DNA of 64,000 nucleotides, taken from NCBI RefSeq assembly GCF_001885735.1, contig NZ_JXKG01000003.1, positions 97,865-161,864 of the forward strand, given 5' to 3'. The notes under the pieces were generated by a model. It was not told where the DNA came from. It made no database searches and was given only the letters and a program-made list of their open reading frames with translations. Position numbers and translations under genes: made by a program. Each line of letters begins with the position of its first letter. Within the stretch, counting starts at the first letter, position 1. Below, piece by piece: positions 24,910 to 32,973 of the stretch. This stretch comes from Enterococcus canintestini (GTDB lineage: Bacteria > Bacillota > Bacilli > Lactobacillales > Enterococcaceae).

Positions 24910-27063
24910 TTAATTTTTACTTCTTTGTCGCCCTTTACGTTGCTCGTTTTTTAAGTATTCTCGCATCAATTTAAAAGGCATGGGATAAACTGTTAATGTC
25001 CCATTTTTGACAATATCAATATCAAATAACGCTTGAATCTCTTTAAAGCGAAACTCAGATTGCGTATCTGGAAAAACTAATTCGCGTATTCGCGTGGTTC
25101 TCGCAATTGGCGCTTGTTTTATTTGATGTTTCGGGATACCTACAAAATAATATTTGCGCTTTTGCTCATCACAAAATAGATTAATATCAAGTAAGTTACC
25201 ATACATCTCTTCATACTCCTTAGTGCGAAGGGGCGGCCATATATAATAGCCTAGTTTTTCATGTACTGTTTCATTAATGTCTTTAAAAATAGCTGGATTA
25301 CCCCTTAAAGTATAATCCCCCTTTATTTCACCGATCGTCGCAGTCTCATTGTCTTTTAGTAATTTTGTGAGTTGATTTAAAAATTCATACCCTTGCTGAA
25401 TTTTAGGATGATTAGGATTTTGTTGTAAAAAATCTCCGACTACTTTCTGTAAATTTCCAAGTCTAATAGAATCTTCTTTTCTTTTCGTGTCCTCTAAAAC
25501 CTGCTTAATATAGTTAAAATCAGAGATTGTACTCATCTGGGTTTCACAAATCATCGCAATCTGATCATCATTTTTAATAATAAAACCAGCAACTTGTTTA
25601 GGATTGCGGCTAGTGTTCTTTCGTTTCTTCCGCAAGCGTTCTAGCTTTTTTAAAATCGGTTCTGTTTGGAAGGATTCCGGAGAAAAATATTGGTAAGTTA
25701 ATTTACCCGTTTTATCAATCTTCAACCAACAAAGACCATATTTATCTTTTTCTTCTTCAAAATACATGGCAAAATCACATCCACGCTGCTGTTTAAAATA
25801 GTTTAGTAACGTTAACTCGTTAAGTTGTCCTTTATAATTTACATCTTTTAAAATCAGCTCTTGAAATAATTTATAAATTGGTCCTCTAATAAAATTCCCC
25901 TCATCATCTGCATAGTTAAAGTCTTCCAAAGTAATGTGTTGAATAATTTTTCCTTGCTTCATAAAAAGATAAGGATCTTCTTGCTCTTTTTCCTTGGCTT
26001 TCTCACTATGATAAAACTCTTGATTATGAATTAAAACAACATTATACCCATTTTCAACCGCCGCTGTTTTTTGAAAATTTATCTGCGCAAAATCAGGAAA
26101 ATTTGTTACTGCGTCATAAAGTTTTTGCATAAAAACTTGTGAGGTTGCAGTCTTTATCTGATCTACCAAGTAAATTGTTTTTCCGGCAAAATAGTCAATA
26201 TACTCTTTGGTATGATCTTTTTTTACATATTTGGCCCTAAAATATTCAATGTCAGCCATCGTTACTAGTTCTAAAGTCACATATTGTGAGAAATGTGTTT
26301 TTATTTCCTGCATAAACAAATCTAAAATTCCCATCCTAGTCTGACTAAAATGCGTCTGAGAACGTAAATCCAAATAATTTACCTGGGCAGCTGTATGGGC
26401 AACGGCACAGTCAGTATAATAGGGCTGATTTTGCTCTTTTATTTGCGTCACCTGCTTTAAACAACTAGTATCTGCATCCCAACGAAAAAATTGACGAGCA
26501 TTTTTTCGATTATCCTCATTTAATAGTGCAAATGTTTTCGCGCTGGTGCGAAAACGACCATCATTTTCTAAGATGATCCCTAAACCGATAATGCGATTTT
26601 TATAATGCCATTTCTTATTTTTCTTTGGCATAAAAAAATAACAATTCCCATCAATTTGTGTCATACCATGTCGCTTTGAATAAAGGGGAAGTAGCCCTAA
26701 TTGCAAAGCAAGTAGTGGCCGATAATCAATGCTGTGTTTAAAACCATCGGAGGGAACATTTACACTTTTACTCGCAATTTTTTTTATTTGTACCTCGATG
26801 GGCGCAAAAAAATGACACAATGCGTCCAATCTTTCCGAATTAAAGGCGCCTTTTTTTGTCATCACAAATGACTGTTCCTCGTAACTACCACGATAACTAT
26901 TACTAATTTCGGAAAAAGTAGCTCCTATTTTAACAAACTTTTGATAAAATTCTTTATTTTTCATCTCACAGTTAATCTGATAAAAATCAAAATCGCAATC
27001 CAACTTCTCAAAATTAAAATTTGGTTGCCATTTATTTTGGTAAAGCTGAATCTCACGTTTCAT
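24910..27063 (-). CDS. candidate PIWI/pPIWI_RE-like protein
   Basis: 717 residues, not recognised with certainty. No signal peptide or membrane helix. The C-terminal half has the layout of the PIWI module, MID then RNase H-like fold. QHITLEDF near residue 373 is followed by ELILKDV near 400, then a long alpha/beta part. The extreme C terminus reads IARTTRIRELVFP near 653-665 and TVYPMPFKLMREYLKN near 688-703, matching my memory of the end of pPIWI_RE proteins. Catalytic Asp residues of active Argonautes are not evident. pPIWI_RE genes usually occur beside a DinG-type helicase and a nuclease, and the adjacent gene could supply both. ATG 27063 overlaps the helicase gene by 11 bases. It could instead be an unrelated RNase H-fold protein. 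Confidence 0.5.
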   Translation of the reverse strand: MKREIQLYQNKWQPNFNFEKLDCDFDFYQINCEMKNKEFYQKFVKIGATFSEISNSYRGSYEEQSFVMTKKGAFNSERLDALCHFFAPIEVQIKKIASKSVNVPSDGFKHSIDYRPLLALQLGLLPLYSKRHGMTQIDGNCYFFMPKKNKKWHYKNRIIGLGIILENDGRFRTSAKTFALLNEDNRKNARQFFRWDADTSCLKQVTQIKEQNQPYYTDCAVAHTAAQVNYLDLRSQTHFSQTRMGILDLFMQEIKTHFSQYVTLELVTMADIEYFRAKYVKKDHTKEYIDYFAGKTIYLVDQIKTATSQVFMQKLYDAVTNFPDFAQINFQKTAAVENGYNVVLIHNQEFYHSEKAKEKEQEDPYLFMKQGKIIQHITLEDFNYADDEGNFIRGPIYKLFQELILKDVNYKGQLNELTLLNYFKQQRGCDFAMYFEEEKDKYGLCWLKIDKTGKLTYQYFSPESFQTEPILKKLERLRKKRKNTSRNPKQVAGFIIKNDDQIAMICETQMSTISDFNYIKQVLEDTKRKEDSIRLGNLQKVVGDFLQQNPNHPKIQQGYEFLNQLTKLLKDNETATIGEIKGDYTLRGNPAIFKDINETVHEKLGYYIWPPLRTKEYEEMYGNLLDINLFCDEQKRKYYFVGIPKHQIKQAPIARTTRIRELVFPDTQSEFRFKEIQALFDIDIVKNGTLTVYPMPFKLMREYLKNEQRKGRQRSKN

Positions 27064-30000
27064 TTTCTTCCCTCCTAATTTTAGGATACCATTCTTTCAA
27101 AGCGCTATTTCCCTTATCATCAAGCAACCATGGGATTTCAATGATAGCTGGCATAATGCGAAAAGCAACCTCTTTATCTGGTTTGAATAAATTCAGTAAC
27201 CACGCTTTTTGTCCCCCAACATCTTTTAATTTTTGCCTAATTTTTGCATACATTTTCTCGGCTGGAACTTTTGTCATTTCATGCCAATTTTTAAAATCAT
27301 AATAATTATTTTGTTTATCATAAAAATCAAATAGCTCAAAAGCACTAGCTGTCTTAATTTCGAATAAAGAAATATCCAACTCCTGTTCGACGATAAAACG
27401 TCCGGCGACTTCGCCATATGCTCCTTTTAAAATTGCCTGATAGATTTTAGGATTGACAATATAGGGATTCATTTCAAATTCTGTTTTAAAATTATTTTCT
27501 ATAAAATATTCTTTCAGACCGGGATATTTTAATAACGTCTGAAGGCGGACATTTTCTTGTGAGACCTCGTAAATCGTCGGTATTTCTCCTTTAAATTGTC
27601 GCTTCAAATCGGATTTACTCGTGCCAAAGTAATAAGTTTCCCACTCATCAACAGCATAAAAGTATTGATTATTAAAGCCATCAGGAGCTTCAATGTAAGC
27701 ATCTGCTAATCCATCAGTTGGTAAAAATTTACAAGTAGGGGCCTGTAATAAGGCTAACCTTAGATTGCGCCAGTCTGCACGAGCTTTTTCACTAGTATGA
27801 ATATTTGCTAAAAGTCGGTCCACGTATAAGCGACTATTTTTCAAATGAAAATTATTCCGTCGTCTGCGAGCTATCACTTGCGGATTTACTTTGTTTTGTT
27901 CTTTTTGCTTCAAGTTTAAAATAGCTCGCATCTCAGGCGTTAACATCTCAAGGTTCAACCCCTCACTTGTAATGGTATCTAAAAGTGTAGGTGAGATTAA
28001 AACCGTAATATTTTTTGTTTTATTTTCTGTGCGGGTTATTCTTCCCACTGCTTGAATAACTAATTTAGTAGCCTTTAGGCGTACGCTGGGCGTTTTAGCC
28101 AATACGCCAGTCTTTAACGGTTGATATTGCCTCGTTGCGTAAATTTTTAAAATATCACCTACTAAGTTATTTTTATATTCACGACTAATTTCGCCGTTGC
28201 CAAAAATATATTCAATCTCTAATAAAAATTTCAAAATCTGTCGATTCAATGCTTCATCGGCAATATTTTTCTGTAGATAAGACAGCAAATAGGTGATATT
28301 TCCTAGATAAATACCGTCAATATCTTTTAACATGCTCTTCATTTCTTCACTTAAATCCGACTGCAAACAAACAGTTTCGATCTCCTCACCAAAAGCATAC
28401 TGTAAATTTTGACCGGCTCCAGTCGTAGCGTAAGAAGTTAAAATATAAATTTTTTCACCGCTACTTAATCTTTGCATTAATTCTTGTTTACGCTCCTCGT
28501 AACTTTCACTTTTTAAAATAAATATATCCGCCTTGACCTGATAATAGTTCGCTAACTTTTTAAAAGTTTTTTGGATAAATTCTGCCTCAAATTCGGCTTT
28601 TTTTATTTTTGGGAGTGTATTTTGCAAAGCCAAAAGAGATTGCTGTTTAGGCGAGGTTAAAAAAATACAAAAAGACTCTAGTAACTCCAAATAACGATTT
28701 TGATAAAAAGTAATATTTTCTTGATCAATTCTATCCATTAAATTATCAATGGCCACTTTAGTTTCACGGGCTAAATGCTCTGGTGTTTCACTGCAGTTTT
28801 CATTTTGATAATGGTAAATAATCTCACTCAGTTTTTTGTCGGTAAATGATAAATCATAAAATTGGTCAAAAGCATAAGTCTTAAAAGCAATCTGATTTTC
28901 TTTGTACAGCGTATGTGCTTTTTGATAATCATTTTTCGTTTGATGTGACAATAACGTTTCATCTTCTGTAGCCACATGATAGTCTTTTCCCAGCTGACTT
29001 TGAATTCTTCTTAAATCATAGTTACCAATAACGGTTGGAACTAAAGCCGTAGCTGATAGACCAATTACTCTGGCTCGCTTAGCTAAAGTAATAATGGTGG
29101 ATTCGGGGATATCTTCTATGCGCATCATTTGAATCATCGTGTCGAAAAAATTATTGTCAGAATCAACATATTCATACCATTGCAATTGAATTTTAGTCTC
29201 ATCCTTAATGTTACGTCTCAATTGAACGGGTCCCATTTTACGATTTACCAGTTTTTCAATTTCATCTGGTGAAAATTCAAAATGATTAAATAAAGATGTA
29301 ATTGACTGATGTCTTGTCATGCGACTATCATTTATTCCCCGCATATTATTGGTTTCTGTGCGCAACTGATAGGCCCACTGTTCGACTGCTGCTTTGAATT
29401 TTTCAATAAAATAATACAATTCCGTAATCATCTCAATTGGTCTTAACTGTCTTTTTTCCAATACAGTTGCTTCATATTTTTCTTTACTCACAAAAGACAA
29501 GTCAACCCTATCCTCAGCTGTATTAACAACTGCCGAAGTATATATTTTTTTATCGTCGTAAGAAAAATGATTTTCACCATCAAAAAGCACAACTCTATTT
29601 GTATTAACCGTTGCATCATCTGTTCTGTAAGTTAAATCAATTCGATACTTATCATACAATTCTTTTGCTTCAAGAATTAGTCCAGGAAAATTTTCTCCTC
29701 GCTTTTCTAAAAAGCTTCGTTTCAACTTATCATCATATTTTTTTAATATTTTTTCATGACGTGGATTTGTTAACGCATGATAGACCCTGCGAAAGATTTT
29801 GAATAACTCAAAACGAGAGCTCAGTGCATAATCAATAATATCTGCTAAAATGACTTCTTTTGTTTCATCAAACTCATCAATTACAATCGTTGCGCCTTCT
29901 GTTAAATACGAATTTAAAAAGACAAAATTTTTATCAATAATTGGATCAATAACTTGAATAAATTTCTTGACCGTCAGGAAAAAAATTTTATAATTCCAAA

Positions 30001-30541
30001 TTTTCGCAGTTGGATAAAGTTTACTTAACCACTGCCAATTTTTATCTTCATTAATTATCCTTTGCCGCTCTTCTAATTGTCGCGGTAAGTTATTGCCAAT
30101 CATCTTTTTTAATTCACTCCGAAATTGCGGCTCTAAGTCCTCCCTAATAATTTGTTTTAATTCCCTTTTACGCTCTCCTTCTTCACCATGATATTCCAGC
30201 ACAGCTTTAAAAGTTTTTTTATACAATTCCGTCTTATATTCTTCTGGATAATCGGTTAATGTCGTTAAATTACTTAACAAAAAATCGACATTCGCTTTGA
30301 TATGTAATACTTCATTAGCAAATTCAGCTTCACGGTCATCTTTTTTATAAAACGCTTTTATTTCATTGGTAGACAAATTTTTTATATTATTAGTGATGAA
30401 GATTTGCTTATCTGTTCCTCTTTTAGCATTTTGATATAACAACTCTCTGGCTGCGTAGCTTTTTCCTTTGCCCGTTGGCGGATCATATAAAAAAAGACCC
30501 GTTCGCGCTTGCATCACACCTTTAATATCGCGATATTTCAT
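27053..30541 (-). CDS. SF2/DinG-like helicase with probable C-terminal nuclease domain
   Basis: 1162 residues. Walker A is PPTGKGKS near 21-28, the DEAH-like box is IVIDEFDE near 218, GLSATAL near 495 is motif III, TSYATTGAGQNLQYAFG lies near 705 and QAVGRITRTE near 830 is motif VI. A large insertion lies between the boxes, as in DinG/XPD-type enzymes, but no four-Cys iron-sulfur cluster was noticed. The C-terminal 150 residues hold GEVAGRFIVEQE and then FELFDFYDKQNNYYDFKNWH, whose spacing of E, D and D-x-K fits a PD-(D/E)XK nuclease (about 1040-1090). It overlaps the PIWI-like gene downstream by 11 bases, so both are made together. Confidence 0.7.
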   Translation of the reverse strand: MKYRDIKGVMQARTGLFLYDPPTGKGKSYAARELLYQNAKRGTDKQIFITNNIKNLSTNEIKAFYKKDDREAEFANEVLHIKANVDFLLSNLTTLTDYPEEYKTELYKKTFKAVLEYHGEEGERKRELKQIIREDLEPQFRSELKKMIGNNLPRQLEERQRIINEDKNWQWLSKLYPTAKIWNYKIFFLTVKKFIQVIDPIIDKNFVFLNSYLTEGATIVIDEFDETKEVILADIIDYALSSRFELFKIFRRVYHALTNPRHEKILKKYDDKLKRSFLEKRGENFPGLILEAKELYDKYRIDLTYRTDDATVNTNRVVLFDGENHFSYDDKKIYTSAVVNTAEDRVDLSFVSKEKYEATVLEKRQLRPIEMITELYYFIEKFKAAVEQWAYQLRTETNNMRGINDSRMTRHQSITSLFNHFEFSPDEIEKLVNRKMGPVQLRRNIKDETKIQLQWYEYVDSDNNFFDTMIQMMRIEDIPESTIITLAKRARVIGLSATALVPTVIGNYDLRRIQSQLGKDYHVATEDETLLSHQTKNDYQKAHTLYKENQIAFKTYAFDQFYDLSFTDKKLSEIIYHYQNENCSETPEHLARETKVAIDNLMDRIDQENITFYQNRYLELLESFCIFLTSPKQQSLLALQNTLPKIKKAEFEAEFIQKTFKKLANYYQVKADIFILKSESYEERKQELMQRLSSGEKIYILTSYATTGAGQNLQYAFGEEIETVCLQSDLSEEMKSMLKDIDGIYLGNITYLLSYLQKNIADEALNRQILKFLLEIEYIFGNGEISREYKNNLVGDILKIYATRQYQPLKTGVLAKTPSVRLKATKLVIQAVGRITRTENKTKNITVLISPTLLDTITSEGLNLEMLTPEMRAILNLKQKEQNKVNPQVIARRRRNNFHLKNSRLYVDRLLANIHTSEKARADWRNLRLALLQAPTCKFLPTDGLADAYIEAPDGFNNQYFYAVDEWETYYFGTSKSDLKRQFKGEIPTIYEVSQENVRLQTLLKYPGLKEYFIENNFKTEFEMNPYIVNPKIYQAILKGAYGEVAGRFIVEQELDISLFEIKTASAFELFDFYDKQNNYYDFKNWHEMTKVPAEKMYAKIRQKLKDVGGQKAWLLNLFKPDKEVAFRIMPAIIEIPWLLDDKGNSALKEWYPKIRREENET

Positions 30542-30685
30542 TTTTTCACCTCTCTTTTAAAAATTTGAATTAATAAAATAATACCACTTAAATTTTATCA
30601 CCTTGATTATTTATTTGCTATGGGCAGTGAGCAAAATCAGGCTGGGCGCATGAATATAAAAAAGGGAAAATTTTTTGCAACAAAT

Positions 30686-30718
30686 AAATGCAGCCCTTTT
30701 AAAAAAGTGGGTGCATTT
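30686..30718. terminator. stem-loop in the gap upstream of the helicase gene
   Basis: AAATGCAGCCCTTTT and AAAAGTGGGTGCATTT pair with a few mismatches and a T-run follows. The rest of the 30542-30877 gap holds no gene; TATAAT at 30837-30842 precedes the next plus-strand gene. Confidence 0.45.
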
Positions 30719-30877
30719 TTCACAGCTATTCATAAAAATCGTGAGCAATTTTTTAATCAAATTATATAGCAATTAGTTTTATAGATAACGGTTTTATAAA
30801 AAGCAAAGAACATTTCACTTTATTTGTGCCTTTGGTATAATGAAACAAATTTTGATTTATCAAGGAGTTTATCCATC

Positions 30878-31411
30878 ATGAGTCCAGAAGAATATGCTTG
30901 GAACGAACACGAAAGACAATTGTATATTGCTAATAAAATAATTATCCCATCCCCATATAAAATAAAAATTATTGATAATTTAGCTAAGCGAAATGAATTA
31001 GAACATATTTTGAATAAATTACCGCAAAGAAACTTAGCTATTTGGGCCAGAAAGAACGCTGAGAGGTTCATTTCATATATAGATATTGGCGATGCAAAAC
31101 AAAAAAATGAGATAATTTCTAAAACTACTGCTATCTTATATAAGCGAATTGATGCTCAAATAAATGCTTTTGAATTGCGCAATGCAGGATTTTTAGCTAA
31201 CACACTTGCCAAAGAATCAGTCAATGAGATAAGTAAATTTTCTGCGCGAGTTTATGCACAAGCTATTGCAACTGGTCATATGAGAGGACATGCGATTGTG
31301 TCTTCTGACTATGCCATCAAGGTTATTAATCTCCTAAGAAATGATGTGGACGAAGCTATTAATGAACGAAACAAACAAATATTATTAGCACAGGCTATTT
31401 TGTTAAAGTAA
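30878..31411 (+). CDS. hypothetical protein beside the PIWI-like cluster
   Basis: 177 residues from ATG 30878 (MSPEEYAWNEHERQLY), about 10 bases after AAGGAG, with TATAAT 35 bases upstream. An upstream frame to 30824 exists but overlaps the promoter. The protein is alpha-helical and charged, with a repeat-like Ala/Leu pattern in its C-terminal half, no membrane helix and no motif I know. It is divergent from the helicase/PIWI-like operon and could be a partner, regulator or bystander. Confidence 0.6.
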   Translation: MSPEEYAWNEHERQLYIANKIIIPSPYKIKIIDNLAKRNELEHILNKLPQRNLAIWARKNAERFISYIDIGDAKQKNEIISKTTAILYKRIDAQINAFELRNAGFLANTLAKESVNEISKFSARVYAQAIATGHMRGHAIVSSDYAIKVINLLRNDVDEAINERNKQILLAQAILLK

Positions 31412-31503
31412 CTCTTGATATCAAGTGATGGTTAGAAGATAAGTCAATAATTTAATAGCTTATAAGTATTATCTAGCCGGAAAAATATAATATAGTTTAA
31501 GAG

Positions 31504-31532
31504 GTCTGATCAAAAATCAGATTTCTTTTTTT
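31504..31532 (+). terminator. terminator of the hypothetical gene
   Basis: GTCTGAT/ATCAGAT stem, 5-base loop and a TTTCTTTTTTT tail. Another small perfect stem, AACGTATT/AATACGTT, lies at 31645-31664. Nothing else was seen in 31533-31770. Confidence 0.7.
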
Positions 31533-31770
31533 AGATATAAAACTGCTAAAATGGAGCCTCGATTATTTTAACGTTTTATACACGTGAAGCATCGTATTTT
31601 TTAATTTTGACCCAATTGTGTTAGCTATGCTTAGATGATGAAAAAACGTATTCTAAAATACGTTCCAAAGCAAAAGACACCTTCTCGCGCGGTGGAAAAC
31701 AAATGGTGGCGGTGAAACAAATACTCTGCTATAAAATTTGATATTTACTGACCGATAAACTGAAATTTAT

Positions 31771-32328
31771 CTAGATTTTTTTATATGTGTATACATCAAC
31801 AGACACAATTTCTTTGCCTCCCCAATTCTTTTCTTGCGAAGTATAGTCTTCTTTTACAAATCCATTATTTAATAATATTTTTGCTGAATATAAATTTTCT
31901 GGCATGACAAATGCATTAAGCGTTGTAATACCAATTTTGTTTGTTAAATAGTTCACCATTAGTTTCAAAGTATTTGACGCAATTTTCCTATTCCAATAAT
32001 CCTCATTTATTCGATAACCTATCGTTATTTTGTTTTCTTTCTTTTTGTAGTCGAACATTTCTGCTAAACCTACTAGTCTATTAGGTTTATCTTTCAAATA
32101 GATTCCTGCAATTATCATTTTTTTCTTCTCAAAATCTCTCCCGCTAAAATTTTTGATTGCAGTCTCTAATGTCTTAATATTTTTCTTATATAAAAACGGT
32201 GGTATATACTTATACACATTGTCATTATTGCTAATCTCTGACAACGCTACAACATCGCTTGATTCCATTTTCCTTATAATCACTTTTTCGTTTTCTAATT
32301 TGGGAAATACCTCAAATAACTCGATCAT
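31771..32328 (-). CDS. GNAT-family N-acetyltransferase (RimJ/RimL type)
   Basis: 185 residues from ATG 32328, six bases after GGAGG; a second ATG at 32331 and a GTG at 32340 are alternatives. KVIIRKMESSDVVALSEI opens a RimJ/RimL-type GNAT domain. IGYRINEDYWNRKIASNTLK covers the acetyl-CoA-binding strand and helix, and AKILLNNGFVKED is the typical C-terminal element. It would acetylate a protein N terminus, an amino sugar or a drug. Substrate unknown. The gene lies in the accessory stretch left of the mobile element. Confidence 0.85.
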   Translation of the reverse strand: MIELFEVFPKLENEKVIIRKMESSDVVALSEISNNDNVYKYIPPFLYKKNIKTLETAIKNFSGRDFEKKKMIIAGIYLKDKPNRLVGLAEMFDYKKKENKITIGYRINEDYWNRKIASNTLKLMVNYLTNKIGITTLNAFVMPENLYSAKILLNNGFVKEDYTSQEKNWGGKEIVSVDVYTYKKI

Positions 32329-32443
32329 CATAACCTCCACAAATGCAATTTATTTAAGAATATTAGTAAAAAGAGTATATGTAAAGCACTGTATGGAGTA
32401 ATTTATAAAGTATGCTACTAGAAAGTGAAAGTAGTAAATTAAT

Positions 32444-32578
32444 AGTAAATGGGAAATAGTTGAGCGGTTTATCAAGGGATTAAAGTGCATAGGTATAGCT
32501 ACCAATGGAGTATATTCCCATGTAAAGGTAGAAGGAACAGGGAAACTATCACAAAAAGAGGAGAGAGGAAATGTATAG
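32444..32578 (+). pseudogene. gene remnant of unknown function
   Basis: About 44 codons of plausible protein end at TAG 32576-32578; they include KWEIVERFIKGLKCIGIATN and GVYSHVKVEGTGKLSQKEER. An in-frame stop lies just upstream and no start codon or ribosome site exists, so this looks like the end of a deleted gene. I do not recognise it. Confidence 0.4.
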
Positions 32579-32626
32579 AAGTAGCATTAAAGAAAGAACA
32601 CATTTGATACACGATAAAGAAAAAAA

Positions 32627-32685
32627 GGCACTATAATTTATGGGCCTGATGGAAATATTCCATCGGTCCCATAAATTATAATGCC
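32627..32685 (-). terminator. original rplM-rpsI terminator, now displaced
   Basis: A 28-bp stem with two mismatches and a 3-base loop. Read on the minus strand it is followed by seven T. It is oriented as the terminator of the minus-strand rplM-rpsI operon, but rpsI now ends about 8.9 kb away because the mobile element sits between. Confidence 0.75.
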
Positions 32686-32777
32686 CAAAATCGTTGATAT
32701 GAATGGCACTCGATTTCCGAGGAAGTCTCCGTCCCATACTGTATTCGTAAGCGAATAAATTCGCAACGACTGCAGTA

Positions 32778-32793
32778 ATTAACGTTTTGAGAA
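32778..32793 (+). repeat. attachment site, left end (attL)
   Basis: ATTAACGTTTTGAGAA, identical to 41572-41587. The sequence to its left continues as the former rpsI 3' flank, leading to the terminator at 32627-32685. Confidence 0.85.
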
Positions 32794-32905
32794 AAGACAA
32801 GTGTATTTTTTGAGAATCCGAGTCTATAGAAATCCGTTTATATCAAGAATTCAGGAATAATTATCCTACGTTATAATTGATAAAAAATGATTACTATAGA
32901 TAGGA

Positions 32906-32924
32906 TTTGAACCAATTTGAACCA
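32906..32924 (+). repeat. integrase arm-type sites, left
   Basis: TTTGAACCAATTTGAACCA, two TTGAACCA copies in tandem. The partner at 41517-41535 differs at one base. Paired tandem repeats near both ends are typical of binding sites for the integrase N-terminal domain. Confidence 0.65.
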
Positions 32925-32973
32925 CGCAATAGATGCTAGTTGAATATATCTTTCTTAGAACAATAGCGATTAA

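Noticed and set aside
24910-27063. Classical catalytic Argonaute
   Set aside because: No DEDX catalytic tetrad could be placed and the protein has no clear PAZ part; only a PIWI-like relationship is proposed.
30542-30877. CRISPR array or small RNA near the PIWI-like operon
   Set aside because: No repeated spacers are visible; only one stem-loop and a promoter.
32549-32800. 83-codon minus-strand frame across the attL site
   Set aside because: It runs through the terminator stem and attachment repeat and has no ribosome site.
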